Origin: Verrucomicrobiota bacterium
GTDB lineage: Bacteria > Verrucomicrobiota > Verrucomicrobiia > Limisphaerales > J093
Length of the DNA stretch: 64,000 nt
Reading direction: 5' to 3'
Assembly: GCA_022710935.1 (NCBI GenBank)
Contig: JAKLFY010000003.1
Span: 1 to 64,000 of the forward strand
Shown: positions 36,892-45,567 of the stretch, piece after piece
Layout of the letters: each line of letters starts with the position of its first letter
Numbering within the stretch: position 1 is the stretch's first letter
The notes under the pieces: generated by a model
Database searches by the model: none
What the model was told of the DNA's origin: nothing
The model's input: only the letters and a program-made list of their open reading frames with translations
Program-made: the position numbers and the translations under genes

Positions 36892-39591
36892 ATGGGCCGA
36901 GCCAATAGGCACGGGCGAGTGTCCTGCGTGCGAGTAAGCCTTCAGGCGCTCTTGGGATGGTTGACGCTCGCCTTGGCGATCGCGAGCGCAACCGCAGCCG
37001 AACCCAAGCGGGTGATGCTCATCCACTCGTTTGGCCGCGACTTTCCCCCCTTCGACACCTTCTCGGGAATCCTCCGCGCCGAGCTGGTCAGCCATTTTCC
37101 CGGACCGCTGGACATCTTCGAGGTTTCTCTCGAGTCCGCTCGCTTCGGGGGCACGGTGCAGGAAGGACCGTTCGTAGACTATCTGCAAGCCCTAGTCTCC
37201 GGACGCCGGTTGGATTTGGTGGTGCCGATCGGCGGGCCGGCTGCGCAGTTTGCTCAGCGTCATCGGCAGGCGCTCTTCCCAGGCACCCCGATGCTGATCG
37301 CCGCGCCCGACCAGCGGCATGTCCAACAGAACGCTCTCACGACTCAGGACAGCGCAGTGCTGGTGCAGAACGAACTGTCCTGGATGTTCCAGACCATCCT
37401 CGATCTGCTCCCTCAAACCACGAATATCGCGGTGGTCATTGGCAACAGCCCGCTCGAAAGATTCTGGATCAACGAAATCCAGGGCGCCTCTCAACGGTTC
37501 ACCAATCAAGTCGGTTTGCTATGGCTGAACGAACTCTCCTTCGCGGAAATGCTCAAACGCTGTGCCGCGCTTCCCCCACGCTCCGCCATTTTCTACCCGA
37601 TTTTGGTCGTGGATGCGGACGGTGTTCCGCTCTGGCAAGAGGGCGTTTTGACCCGCTTGCGTGATGTTGCCAGTGCGCCCCTGTTCGGCCTCTACGATAC
37701 CCAACTGGGTCGGGGGATCGTAGGTGGTCCGCTCATGAACGTCGGGGAGTTGAGCCGGAGCACGGCGAGTGTTGCCGCGCGCATCCTTCACGGAGAGGCG
37801 CCGGGCAACATCCGGCCCCCGCCGCAGGAGCCGGGGCCCCCGCAATTCGACTGGCGGGAACTCCGGCGCTGGGGCATCAGCGAAGCGCGGCTGCCTGCCG
37901 GCAGCGCGGTGCGTTTCCGCCAGCCTGGCCTTTGGGAGCGTTATTGGTGGCTAGTCTGCGGAGGAACGCTGTTCGGTGCCATGCAAGCCGCGTTGATCGT
38001 CGGTCTGCTGCTTAATCGGGCCAGACGCCGTCAAGGGGAGGCGGTGGCGGCGCTGATCGCTGATCTGTCGTCGAGGTTTGTCAACCTGCCCGCGGGCGAA
38101 GTTGGCCGCGTGATCGAGGACGCCCAACGCCGGGTCTGCGAGTGCCTCGGATTGGACATATCCACGCTGTGGCAATGGGCGCCTGACGAGTCGGACACCC
38201 TGGTCATGACGCACATCTACCGGCGCCTCCCCGGTCCAGCCACCCCCGAACGGTTCGAGGCCCGGGAGCATTTCCCCTGGGCACTGGGGCAGCTCAAGGC
38301 GGGCCGAGTTGTGGCCTTGTCCATGAACAACGTCCCGGCGGAGGCAGCCCGCGATTTGGAGGCGTGGCGCCATTTTGGCCTGAAGACGGTATTGCACCTC
38401 CCGTTGTCGGTGGGCGGCGCACCGCCCGTCGGGCTCCTTGCCTTCAACGACACCCAGGCGGACCGCGAGTGGACGCCCACGCTTGTGCAGCACCTGCAAC
38501 TGGCCGCACAGATCTTTGCCAATGCTCTGGAGCGGCAGCAGGCGGAAGAGAAGTTGCGCGCGAGCGAACGCCGGTACCGGACTCTGCATGAGAGCATGCG
38601 GGAGGCGTTTGTGAGCGTTGACATGACCGGGCGGATCCAGGACTTCAACGCCGTTTTCAAAGAGATGTTGGGTTATTCGGACGAAGAGCTGCGACGGCTC
38701 ACGTACCCGGACTTGACGCCCGAACGATGGCATACGACGGAGGCTGGCATCATTCGCGACCAAGTCCTGGCTCGGGGATACTCCGTGGTCTACGAGAAGG
38801 AGTATCGGCGCAAGGACGGGGCCGTGTTCCCGGTGGAGTTGCGCACGTTTCTCATCCGCGATGGGTCCGGCCGGCCCGAAGCGATGTGGGCCATTGTGCG
38901 CGACGTGACCGACCGGAAGCGGGACCAGGAGGCGCTGCGTGGGTTCAGCGCACGCCTGATCCGCACGCAGGAAGAAGAGCGCTCACGACTGGCGCGCGAG
39001 TTGCACGACGACATCACGCAGCGCCTGGCCCGCTTGGCCATCGATGTCGGGCGAGCCGAGGCCGGGACTTCGGGGTCGCCGTCCATGGAAACGGTTCGAT
39101 CGGTGCGCGAGGAACTGATCCGGTTAAGCGAGGATGTGCACGCCCTTTCCTATCGGCTGCACCCTTCGATCATCGAGGACCTTGGCGTCGCGGTGGCGAT
39201 CAAAGCGGAGGCCGAGCGCTTCGAGCGCCAGCATTCCATCCCCATCGAAGTCACGGTGCGGGACGTCCCCGAATCGGTTTCGCCTCAGGCGGCGCTCTGC
39301 GTGTTTCGGGTCGTCCAGGAAGCGTTGCGAAATGTCGTGCGCCACGCCCGCGCCAGCGTCGTGAAGATCGCGCTGCGCGGTTTGGATGGGGGGCTGCAGT
39401 TGGCGGTCCAGGATGATGGCTGCGGCTTTAATCAGGTCGCCCAACGCAATCACCCCAGACTCGGTTTGGCGAGCATGCGCGAACGAGTTCACTTGATTGG
39501 CGGCGAACTCGACGTCGAGAGCGCGCCTGGCCGGGGCACAACCGTCATGGCGTGGGTGGCGGCGGGGGAAAGGCTGATGGCTAGCCCTTAG
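36892..39591 (+). CDS. Sensor histidine kinase with ABC-substrate-binding-like, GAF and PAS domains
   Basis: An 899-residue membrane sensor. The signal/anchor ends near residue 40, the ATG at 36892 is chosen, and GTG codons at 36919 and 36928 are alternatives. The periplasmic domain ('KRVMLIHSFGRDFPPFDTF', 'LDLVVPIGGPAAQFAQRH') is of the ABC_sub_bind type. A TM follows ('YWWLVCGGTLFGAMQAALIV', about 350-370), then a GAF-like domain (about 385-550), a PAS domain ('MREAFVSVDMTGRIQDFN', about 560-680), and a HisKA_3 with H705 ('LARELHDDITQRLARLAIDV') plus HATPase_c. The kinase region is a close paralogue of the upstream kinase. It lies 9 bp before its regulator. Confidence 0.9.
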   Translation: MGRANRHGRVSCVRVSLQALLGWLTLALAIASATAAEPKRVMLIHSFGRDFPPFDTFSGILRAELVSHFPGPLDIFEVSLESARFGGTVQEGPFVDYLQALVSGRRLDLVVPIGGPAAQFAQRHRQALFPGTPMLIAAPDQRHVQQNALTTQDSAVLVQNELSWMFQTILDLLPQTTNIAVVIGNSPLERFWINEIQGASQRFTNQVGLLWLNELSFAEMLKRCAALPPRSAIFYPILVVDADGVPLWQEGVLTRLRDVASAPLFGLYDTQLGRGIVGGPLMNVGELSRSTASVAARILHGEAPGNIRPPPQEPGPPQFDWRELRRWGISEARLPAGSAVRFRQPGLWERYWWLVCGGTLFGAMQAALIVGLLLNRARRRQGEAVAALIADLSSRFVNLPAGEVGRVIEDAQRRVCECLGLDISTLWQWAPDESDTLVMTHIYRRLPGPATPERFEAREHFPWALGQLKAGRVVALSMNNVPAEAARDLEAWRHFGLKTVLHLPLSVGGAPPVGLLAFNDTQADREWTPTLVQHLQLAAQIFANALERQQAEEKLRASERRYRTLHESMREAFVSVDMTGRIQDFNAVFKEMLGYSDEELRRLTYPDLTPERWHTTEAGIIRDQVLARGYSVVYEKEYRRKDGAVFPVELRTFLIRDGSGRPEAMWAIVRDVTDRKRDQEALRGFSARLIRTQEEERSRLARELHDDITQRLARLAIDVGRAEAGTSGSPSMETVRSVREELIRLSEDVHALSYRLHPSIIEDLGVAVAIKAEAERFERQHSIPIEVTVRDVPESVSPQAALCVFRVVQEALRNVVRHARASVVKIALRGLDGGLQLAVQDDGCGFNQVAQRNHPRLGLASMRERVHLIGGELDVESAPGRGTTVMAWVAAGERLMASP

Positions 39592-39600
39592 CCTTTGCTT

Positions 39601-40239
39601 ATGAAGCCGCGTGTCTTGCTTGCCGATGATCACCGCATGGTGGCCGAGGGTTTGAGGAGCCTGCTGAGCCACGATTTCGATCTCGTGGAGGTGGTGGAGG
39701 ACGGCCGCGCCCTCGTCGACACCGCCAAGAAAACCAATCCGGATGTGATCGTCGCGGACGTCACCATGCCGCTCCTCAACGGCATCGACGCTCTGGTGCA
39801 GTTGAAGGCATACAATCCGCATGTGAAGGTGGTCTTCCTGACGATGCACCGAGAGGTAGCCTACGCCCGACGCGCGCTGGAAGCTGGCGCCCTGGGGTTT
39901 GTGCTGAAGCACTCGGCTCCGACTGAGCTGATCACTGCCATTCGCGCGGCTCTGAACGGACAGACCTACATCACCCCCTCCATGGCTGGGGACGTGATCC
40001 GCGCCATTCGGGACGAGCCGCGGGGCACCACTGATCCGGTGGCCAAGTTAACACCGCGTCAGCGGGAGATCCTGCAACTCTTGGCTGAAGGAGGCTCCGC
40101 CAAACAAGTGGCCGACAAACTGCAAATTTCCACCCGCACAGTCGAGTTCCACAAGTACCAGATGATGGAAGAGCTCGGCCTGCACAACAGCGCTGAGTTG
40201 CTTCACTTCGCCATCAAGCACGGCCTCGTGGAGATCTGA
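39601..40239 (+). CDS. NarL/FixJ-type response regulator (receiver + LuxR HTH)
   Basis: A 212-residue DNA-binding response regulator. The receiver has the acidic pair D9/D10 ('LLADDH'), phosphorylation Asp D53 ('DVIVADVTMP') and a conserved Lys ('FVLKHSA'). The C-terminal LuxR-type HTH starts 'LTPRQREILQLLAEGGSAKQ' and includes 'VEFHKYQMMEELGLHNSAEL'. The sensor at 36892 ends 9 bp upstream, so the two form a cognate pair. The ATG at 39601 matches the usual start two residues before the first strand; the frame has a TTG at 39595. Targets are not visible; the following receiver-only gene and the decarboxylase island are candidates. Confidence 0.95.
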   Translation: MKPRVLLADDHRMVAEGLRSLLSHDFDLVEVVEDGRALVDTAKKTNPDVIVADVTMPLLNGIDALVQLKAYNPHVKVVFLTMHREVAYARRALEAGALGFVLKHSAPTELITAIRAALNGQTYITPSMAGDVIRAIRDEPRGTTDPVAKLTPRQREILQLLAEGGSAKQVADKLQISTRTVEFHKYQMMEELGLHNSAELLHFAIKHGLVEI

Positions 40240-40436
40240 GGGCGAGGCCTGAAGTTGTGCAGATGCCGTATTCGCCTTCAGTCTGCGGTGCTCTTCCGGG
40301 CCCCTCGTAGTTCTTCTGGGGGTAACCCCGTACTTTTCCGAGGTCACAGCGGATCGCATCGAGAGCAGTCTGCTGCCTGTCGAGTGTCGTGTTGCCCTGT
40401 GGCAACCAGCTCACTCGGCAGACAGATCGGACGGCA

Positions 40437-40913
40437 ATGAGCGCCGAGCGAATCAAGTGCGTACTGCTAGCGGACCGACACCACGGTTTGAGCGAAGGCC
40501 TGCGGTCATTGCTGGAGACCATCTTCGAGGCCGTCGTGATGGTGGCGGACGAGCATTCCCTGTTTGAAACTGCACGGCGGCTGCGACCGACCCTGGCGGT
40601 CGTGGACCTTTCCCTGGCCCGTGGCGAGAACCTCCGGTGGTTGGAGCAACTCCGGGCAATGTGCCCGGATCTGAAGATCATGGCGCTGAGCGTCCACGAC
40701 GAACCGAGCGTGCGGGAGGCCGCCTTGCAGGCCGGCGCGGATGCATTCGTCCTCAAACGCGCCATGGCGACGGACCTGTTACCCGCCGTCGATGCCGTTC
40801 TAGCTGGAGAACGGCAGGCCTGGCAAAGGCCAACCGCGCCTCACGCGATCACGCGAGGCAGTGGCAGTCAAACCACGGAAGGGATTCAGGAAGTTCCCGA
40901 TTCGTTACTATGA
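40437..40913 (+). CDS. Receiver-only response regulator-like protein
   Basis: A 158-residue protein of one receiver domain plus a short tail and no output domain. It resembles the RR above ('KCVLLADRHHGLSEGLRSLL') and keeps the phosphorylatable D57 ('LAVVDLSLA') and the Lys near the end ('FVLKRAM'). The first acidic pair is reduced to 'AD' (the second acid replaced by R), which would weaken Mg2+ binding. It may be a phosphate sink or a diverged regulator. Upstream (40240-40436) are two small hairpins, GGGG-TAA-CCCC near 40319 and GTTGCC-CTGT-GGCAAC at 40391-40406, which might be regulatory. Its position just before the decarboxylase suggests a link but no proof. Confidence 0.75.
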   Translation: MSAERIKCVLLADRHHGLSEGLRSLLETIFEAVVMVADEHSLFETARRLRPTLAVVDLSLARGENLRWLEQLRAMCPDLKIMALSVHDEPSVREAALQAGADAFVLKRAMATDLLPAVDAVLAGERQAWQRPTAPHAITRGSGSQTTEGIQEVPDSLL

Positions 40914-41044
40914 GCCATCCGAATTGGCAAAGGCACGAGCGTGGCTTGTCGAGACTCCCGATGCGGACCCTTCATCCGCGCCCCGGCCATGAGCACGTTC
41001 CAGGACAGCCCGACACTCCAACAGGAAAGAACGAATTCGACACC

Positions 41045-43816
41045 ATGAAAACAAATGAAAGAGCAGACTCGATCAAACCTCAGAACCAGACGCTGACCCC
41101 GATCTTCGCCGCCGCGGTGAACCGGACGGACCAATGGCGCGAGTTGCATGCGCTGAGCCGCGGGTGGGCGACGGCTCAGGGGGCCCAGGCGGAAGACTTG
41201 CGGGCCGAGGCCGCGAAACTCTTGCAGACCATCACCCGGTTGGAGCAATGCTGGGCCTACCCAGGTCCGCGTCTGCTGACCGCCATCGGTGCGGCCATCG
41301 CACAGCGGGATGCCGCGACCTTCGTGCGTCTCGTCCAGAAAGTCTCCGGCGCGCTGCTTTCGGGCGACTACCGGCGGGGTGAAGCCGCCTGGGATCCGGC
41401 GACCGAAAGCGCCATCCGCCCGCTCGAATCGGCGCTGCCTCCCGAGGTGGAAGTGGGCGAAACGCCGAAGCCGAGCTTCGAGGTGCTGGTTGTCACGCCG
41501 ACCGACCCGGCCACCTGGGAGCGGGGCAGAGCCGATCTGAAGCGCCTGCGACGACCCGAAGACCCTTTCCAATACGAGGTGGTTCAGGCGGGCAGCTTCG
41601 AGGACGCCGCCCTTGCGGTGTTGGTCAATGACAGCCTCCAGGCTGTGGTTCTCATCGACGGATTTCAGTACCGGTCGCGCCTCGAGATGCCGGACCTGCA
41701 GGCGTTTCTCGCGCGCTACCTGCCGACGGACCAAACGGCGATCGAACCGGGGGCGCTGGCCACGGTGTTGGCGAAGGCGATCAAGAAGTGCCGGCCCGAA
41801 CTGGACATCTATCTGCTCTCGGATCGCACGGCGGAAGCTCTGGCTGGCAGCGACGCCCTCGCCTCCGTGCGGCGGGTGTTTCATCACATCGAAGAGCCAA
41901 TGGAGATTCACCTGTCCATCCTCGACGGCGTCAAAGACCGCTTCGAGACCCCATACTTCGACAATCTCAAAAAGTACGCGCAGCGCCCCATCGGCACTTT
42001 CCATGCGCTGCCGATCGCCCGTGGAAAGTCCGTGTTCCGGTCGAACTGGATCCGGGACTTCGGTCAGTTCTACGGAACGAACATCTTCTTCGCGGAATCG
42101 TCGGCCACGACTGGCGGGCTGGACAGCCTGTTGGAGCCGACCGGCAACATCAAGAGGGCCCAGGAGATGGCCGCACGCGCGTTCGGGGCGAAGCGCGCCT
42201 ACCTCGGAACCAACGGCACCTCGACTTCGAACAAGATTGTCGTCCAGGCGGTGTGCAAGCCGGGCGACATCGTGATCGTGGATCGCAACTGTCACAAGTC
42301 GCACCACTACGGGATGGTGTTGAGCGGGGCCCAACCGTTCTACGTCGAGGCGTTTCCGCTCACCCAGTACTCGATGTACGGCGGCGTGCCGCTGCGGACG
42401 ATCAAGAAGGCACTGTTCGACTGCATGGCCGGGGGCAAGCTGGACCGCGTCAAGGTCATCGACATGACCAACTGCACCTTCGATGGGCACATGTACAATC
42501 CGCGACGGCTGATGGAGGAGTGCCTGGCGATCAAGCCCGATCTGATTTTCCTCTGGGACGAGGCCTGGTTTGGGTTCGCGCGTTTCAACCCGTTCCATCG
42601 ACGCCGCACGGCCATGGGCGCTGCCGCCGCCTTGACCGAGCGCTATCATGACCCGGCCTACCGCGAGGAGTACAAGTCCTGGGCGTCGAAAGTGGGCAAA
42701 CTCGATCCGAAGAACCCGAAGTTGCTGGACCTGCACCTGTTGCCCGATCCCGAGAAGGTTCGCATCCGGGTGTACCAGACCAACTCGACCCACAAGTCCA
42801 TGTCGGCATTCCGGCAGGGTTCGATGATGCTGATTTGGGACGAAGACTTCCACCAGGTCGAGGGTCCATTCGAAGAAGCATTCTTCGCTCACACGTCCAC
42901 CTCGCCCAACCTGCAGTTGATCGCGTCACTTGACGTGGCGCGCCGACAAATGGAGCTGGAAGGTTATGGCCTGACCTTGCGCATGACCGACATTGCGTTA
43001 CGCATCCGGCGCGCGGTCAACTCGCATCCGCTCGTCTCGAAGTACTTCCGAGTGGCCACGCCGGAGGACATGATTCCGGCCGAGTTCCGCGCCTCCGGAT
43101 TGAAGGACTACGGCCCGCCCTATTCCACCTGGACCGATGTCGTCAAGGCATGGGACGAGGATGAGTTCGCGCTCGACCCCACGCGGCTCACCCTGGTCTG
43201 CGGCGCCGCCGGGTTTGACGGCACGCAATTCAAGGGTCTGCTGGCGGACCGGTTCGACATCCAGATCAACAAGACGTCGCGCAATAGCGTGCTGGTGCAG
43301 ACGAACATCAACAACACGCACAGCGACGCCGCCCTGCTGATCAAAGCACTCGTCGATCTGTCGCGCGAGATCGAGCAGAAACTCGCCCAAGGCGGCCGCA
43401 CTGCGCTTGACGCCAGGGTCAAGTCGCTGATGACGGACGTGCCCGACCTGCCCAACTTCAGCCGGTTCCACGACGCCTTCCGCGATGACCCCAAGGCAGT
43501 GAGCAACGAGGGACATATGCGGCCCGCGTTCTTCATGGCCTACGATGAGTCCAACTGCGAGTACATCAAGCTGGCCAGCAAGGAAGTGGACGAGCGCCTC
43601 AAGAAAGGGCCGGAGATGGTGTCGGCGAACTTCGTCATTCCGTATCCGCCCGGCTTCCCAATCATGGTGCCAGGCCAAGTCATCACGGAAGACACAATCA
43701 CCTTCATGCGCAAGCTCGATGTGAAGGAGATCCACGGCTACCACGCGGCTCACGGTTTGAAACTCATCAAGCCCGACAAGTTGCGTGCCCCCAGTGCCAA
43801 GAAGGCCGCCAAGTAA
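41045..43816 (+). CDS. PLP-dependent Orn/Lys/Arg decarboxylase family enzyme
   Basis: A 923-residue fold-type I decarboxylase, longer than the usual 710-755 residues of biodegradative enzymes. The N-terminal part includes a wing-type domain ('FEVLVVTPTDPATWERG', 'LQAVVLIDGFQY'). The PLP domain has 'TNGTSTSNK', 'DRNCHKSHHYG', 'LIFLWDEAWFGFA' and the PLP lysine K584 in 'NSTHKSMSAFRQGSMM'. The C-terminal domain is typical. It removes CO2 from a basic or acidic amino acid, consuming a proton. Substrate cannot be fixed from motifs, but the two AspT-type exchangers immediately downstream suggest an amino acid/amine or Asp/Ala exchange cycle for acid resistance. The ATG at 41045 gives the normal start; the open frame reaches into the preceding gene. 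Confidence 0.88.
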   Translation: MKTNERADSIKPQNQTLTPIFAAAVNRTDQWRELHALSRGWATAQGAQAEDLRAEAAKLLQTITRLEQCWAYPGPRLLTAIGAAIAQRDAATFVRLVQKVSGALLSGDYRRGEAAWDPATESAIRPLESALPPEVEVGETPKPSFEVLVVTPTDPATWERGRADLKRLRRPEDPFQYEVVQAGSFEDAALAVLVNDSLQAVVLIDGFQYRSRLEMPDLQAFLARYLPTDQTAIEPGALATVLAKAIKKCRPELDIYLLSDRTAEALAGSDALASVRRVFHHIEEPMEIHLSILDGVKDRFETPYFDNLKKYAQRPIGTFHALPIARGKSVFRSNWIRDFGQFYGTNIFFAESSATTGGLDSLLEPTGNIKRAQEMAARAFGAKRAYLGTNGTSTSNKIVVQAVCKPGDIVIVDRNCHKSHHYGMVLSGAQPFYVEAFPLTQYSMYGGVPLRTIKKALFDCMAGGKLDRVKVIDMTNCTFDGHMYNPRRLMEECLAIKPDLIFLWDEAWFGFARFNPFHRRRTAMGAAAALTERYHDPAYREEYKSWASKVGKLDPKNPKLLDLHLLPDPEKVRIRVYQTNSTHKSMSAFRQGSMMLIWDEDFHQVEGPFEEAFFAHTSTSPNLQLIASLDVARRQMELEGYGLTLRMTDIALRIRRAVNSHPLVSKYFRVATPEDMIPAEFRASGLKDYGPPYSTWTDVVKAWDEDEFALDPTRLTLVCGAAGFDGTQFKGLLADRFDIQINKTSRNSVLVQTNINNTHSDAALLIKALVDLSREIEQKLAQGGRTALDARVKSLMTDVPDLPNFSRFHDAFRDDPKAVSNEGHMRPAFFMAYDESNCEYIKLASKEVDERLKKGPEMVSANFVIPYPPGFPIMVPGQVITEDTITFMRKLDVKEIHGYHAAHGLKLIKPDKLRAPSAKKAAK

Positions 43817-43856
43817 ACCGTCGATCATTCGCCTCGAGCAAGAAAGGACTCCGCCG

Positions 43857-45557
43857 ATGCAAGCATTCTTCGAATTCCTCAAAGCGAACCCCTACATCCT
43901 CCTGTTCTTCACGATCGGGATGGCGGTGTATGTGGGGAAGTTCAACATTAAAGGTTACGGGTTGGGCATGGTTGCCGCGGCAGTCGTCGTCGGTTGCGCG
44001 CTGGCTACGTGGGCCTCGACCTATGGTGTCAAACTCCAGCTCGATAACTTCGCCAAGTCGCTCTTCTACTACCTGTTCATGTATGGGGTCGGTTTGCGCG
44101 TCGGGCCTTCGTTCTTCAACAGCCTGAAGAAGGACGGGTTGAAGTTCACGATCCTGGCCGTCATATGCAGCGTGCTCGGCCTGGTGCTCGTGGTGCTCGG
44201 GGCGAGGCTGTTCGGCCTGCCCCCTGGTGCGGCAGGCGGCATTCTCGCCGGCTCGCAAACCATGTCCGCCGCCATCGGCACGGCGGAAATGGCGGTGACG
44301 CAGGGCGCTTACAAGGTTCCGGCCGGCAGCACTGCCGAGGCGGTGTCGGCCATGATCGCGCTCGGCTACGGAGTGACCTATATCTGGGGCACGGTCGGGA
44401 TCATTCTCATCTGCAAATACCTGCCGCGCTGGTGGGGCCTGGACGCGAAGACGGCAGCCAAGGAATATGAACAGGCCCACGGCGTTGCCAACGTAGACGA
44501 CGCCGGCCTCAGCGGCTACCGGCCGGTCGGGCTCCGCGCTTACAGGCTCGAAAATCCGGCTTCGGCGGGCAAGACCATTGCCCAGTTGCGCAGCGGCTAC
44601 CCTCAATACCGCGTCCTGAACGTGGTCCGGGCGGGTGAGTCGCTCGGCGCCGACGCCGGGCTGCGCCTGGAGAAGGGCGATATCGTGGCGTTCGCGGGCA
44701 AAGTCGAGGATTTAACCTCGAACATGGGCCTGCTCGGACCCGAAGTGCCGGACGCAAGGGCACTGAGCATCCCGCTCGATCAGGCCGAGATCCTGATCAC
44801 CGAGAAGGCCGTGGAAGGCCGCGCGCTGAAGGAATTCCGCGACGAGGATTTTGCCGGACAATTACAGGTCGTGAAACTGGAGCGCGGCGGTGTGCCCGTG
44901 CCCGTCGGCGCGGACACGCAGCTCAAGCGCTTCGACGTCTTGTTTGTGGTGGGCCTCAAGGCGGCGGTGAACAAGGTGGTCGAGAGAATCGGCAAGGTCG
45001 CGCGACCGAGCACGGCCACGGACCTCTTGACCTTGTCCGTCGGCATGGTCGCCGGCCTCCTCATCGGGCAGATCAACGTGCCAATCGGCAGCTTCTCCGT
45101 CGGCCTCGGCAACGCGGGCGGCCTGCTGCTGTCGGGCATCTTCGTCTCGTCGATTGTTTCGCGTCTGCGGTTCTTTGGCAGCACGCCCAACGCGGCCCGG
45201 AATGTCCTCGAAGACCTGGGCTTGGTGACGTTCATCGCGATTGTCGGCATCAATGCGGGTGCGACGCTGTTGGCCCAACTGACAGGCAAGATCGCGTTGT
45301 TCATCTTCCTGGCAGGTTTCATCGCCAGCACGATCCCGCCCATTCTCACTTGGGCCATTGGCTATCACCTGATGAAGATCAACCCGGCCGTGCTCATGGG
45401 CGGTGTCGCCGGCGCGCGTTCGCACTCGGGCCCGTGCCGGGAGGCGGCCAAGGAAATCCAGAGCAGTGTTCCGTGGGTGGGCTTCCCGGTGGGGTATGCC
45501 GTGTCCGGGGTGCTGCTGACGGTCTTTGGCTACTTCGCGATGGTGCTCTCGAAGTGA
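43857..45557 (+). CDS. aspT: Aspartate:alanine exchanger family transporter (AspT-like)
   Basis: A 566-residue inner-membrane antiporter. Two five- to six-helix Asp-Al_Ex repeats (about 10-185 and 395-565) flank two TrkA-C-like cytoplasmic domains (e.g. 'VVRAGESLGADAGLRLEKGD'). Repeat motifs include 'GAAGGILAGSQTMSAAIG' and 'GVAGARSHSGPC'. The strong Shine-Dalgarno AAGGA at 43844-43848 supports ATG 43857. With the decarboxylase it can generate a proton-motive cycle: import substrate, decarboxylate, export product. In Tetragenococcus the aspD-aspT pair does this with Asp and Ala. Here the decarboxylase class differs, so the actual substrates are open. Confidence 0.9.
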   Translation: MQAFFEFLKANPYILLFFTIGMAVYVGKFNIKGYGLGMVAAAVVVGCALATWASTYGVKLQLDNFAKSLFYYLFMYGVGLRVGPSFFNSLKKDGLKFTILAVICSVLGLVLVVLGARLFGLPPGAAGGILAGSQTMSAAIGTAEMAVTQGAYKVPAGSTAEAVSAMIALGYGVTYIWGTVGIILICKYLPRWWGLDAKTAAKEYEQAHGVANVDDAGLSGYRPVGLRAYRLENPASAGKTIAQLRSGYPQYRVLNVVRAGESLGADAGLRLEKGDIVAFAGKVEDLTSNMGLLGPEVPDARALSIPLDQAEILITEKAVEGRALKEFRDEDFAGQLQVVKLERGGVPVPVGADTQLKRFDVLFVVGLKAAVNKVVERIGKVARPSTATDLLTLSVGMVAGLLIGQINVPIGSFSVGLGNAGGLLLSGIFVSSIVSRLRFFGSTPNAARNVLEDLGLVTFIAIVGINAGATLLAQLTGKIALFIFLAGFIASTIPPILTWAIGYHLMKINPAVLMGGVAGARSHSGPCREAAKEIQSSVPWVGFPVGYAVSGVLLTVFGYFAMVLSK

Positions 45558-45567
45558 TGATCCGATT

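Noticed and set aside
36708-36908. 66-codon frame between the truncated regulator and the second kinase
   Set aside because: No similarity to a known receiver or HTH and no start signal; treated as non-coding debris.
40886-42892. Long antisense open frame opposite the decarboxylase
   Set aside because: It mirrors a highly conserved PLP enzyme and shows only Arg/His/Gly-rich sequence with no motif.
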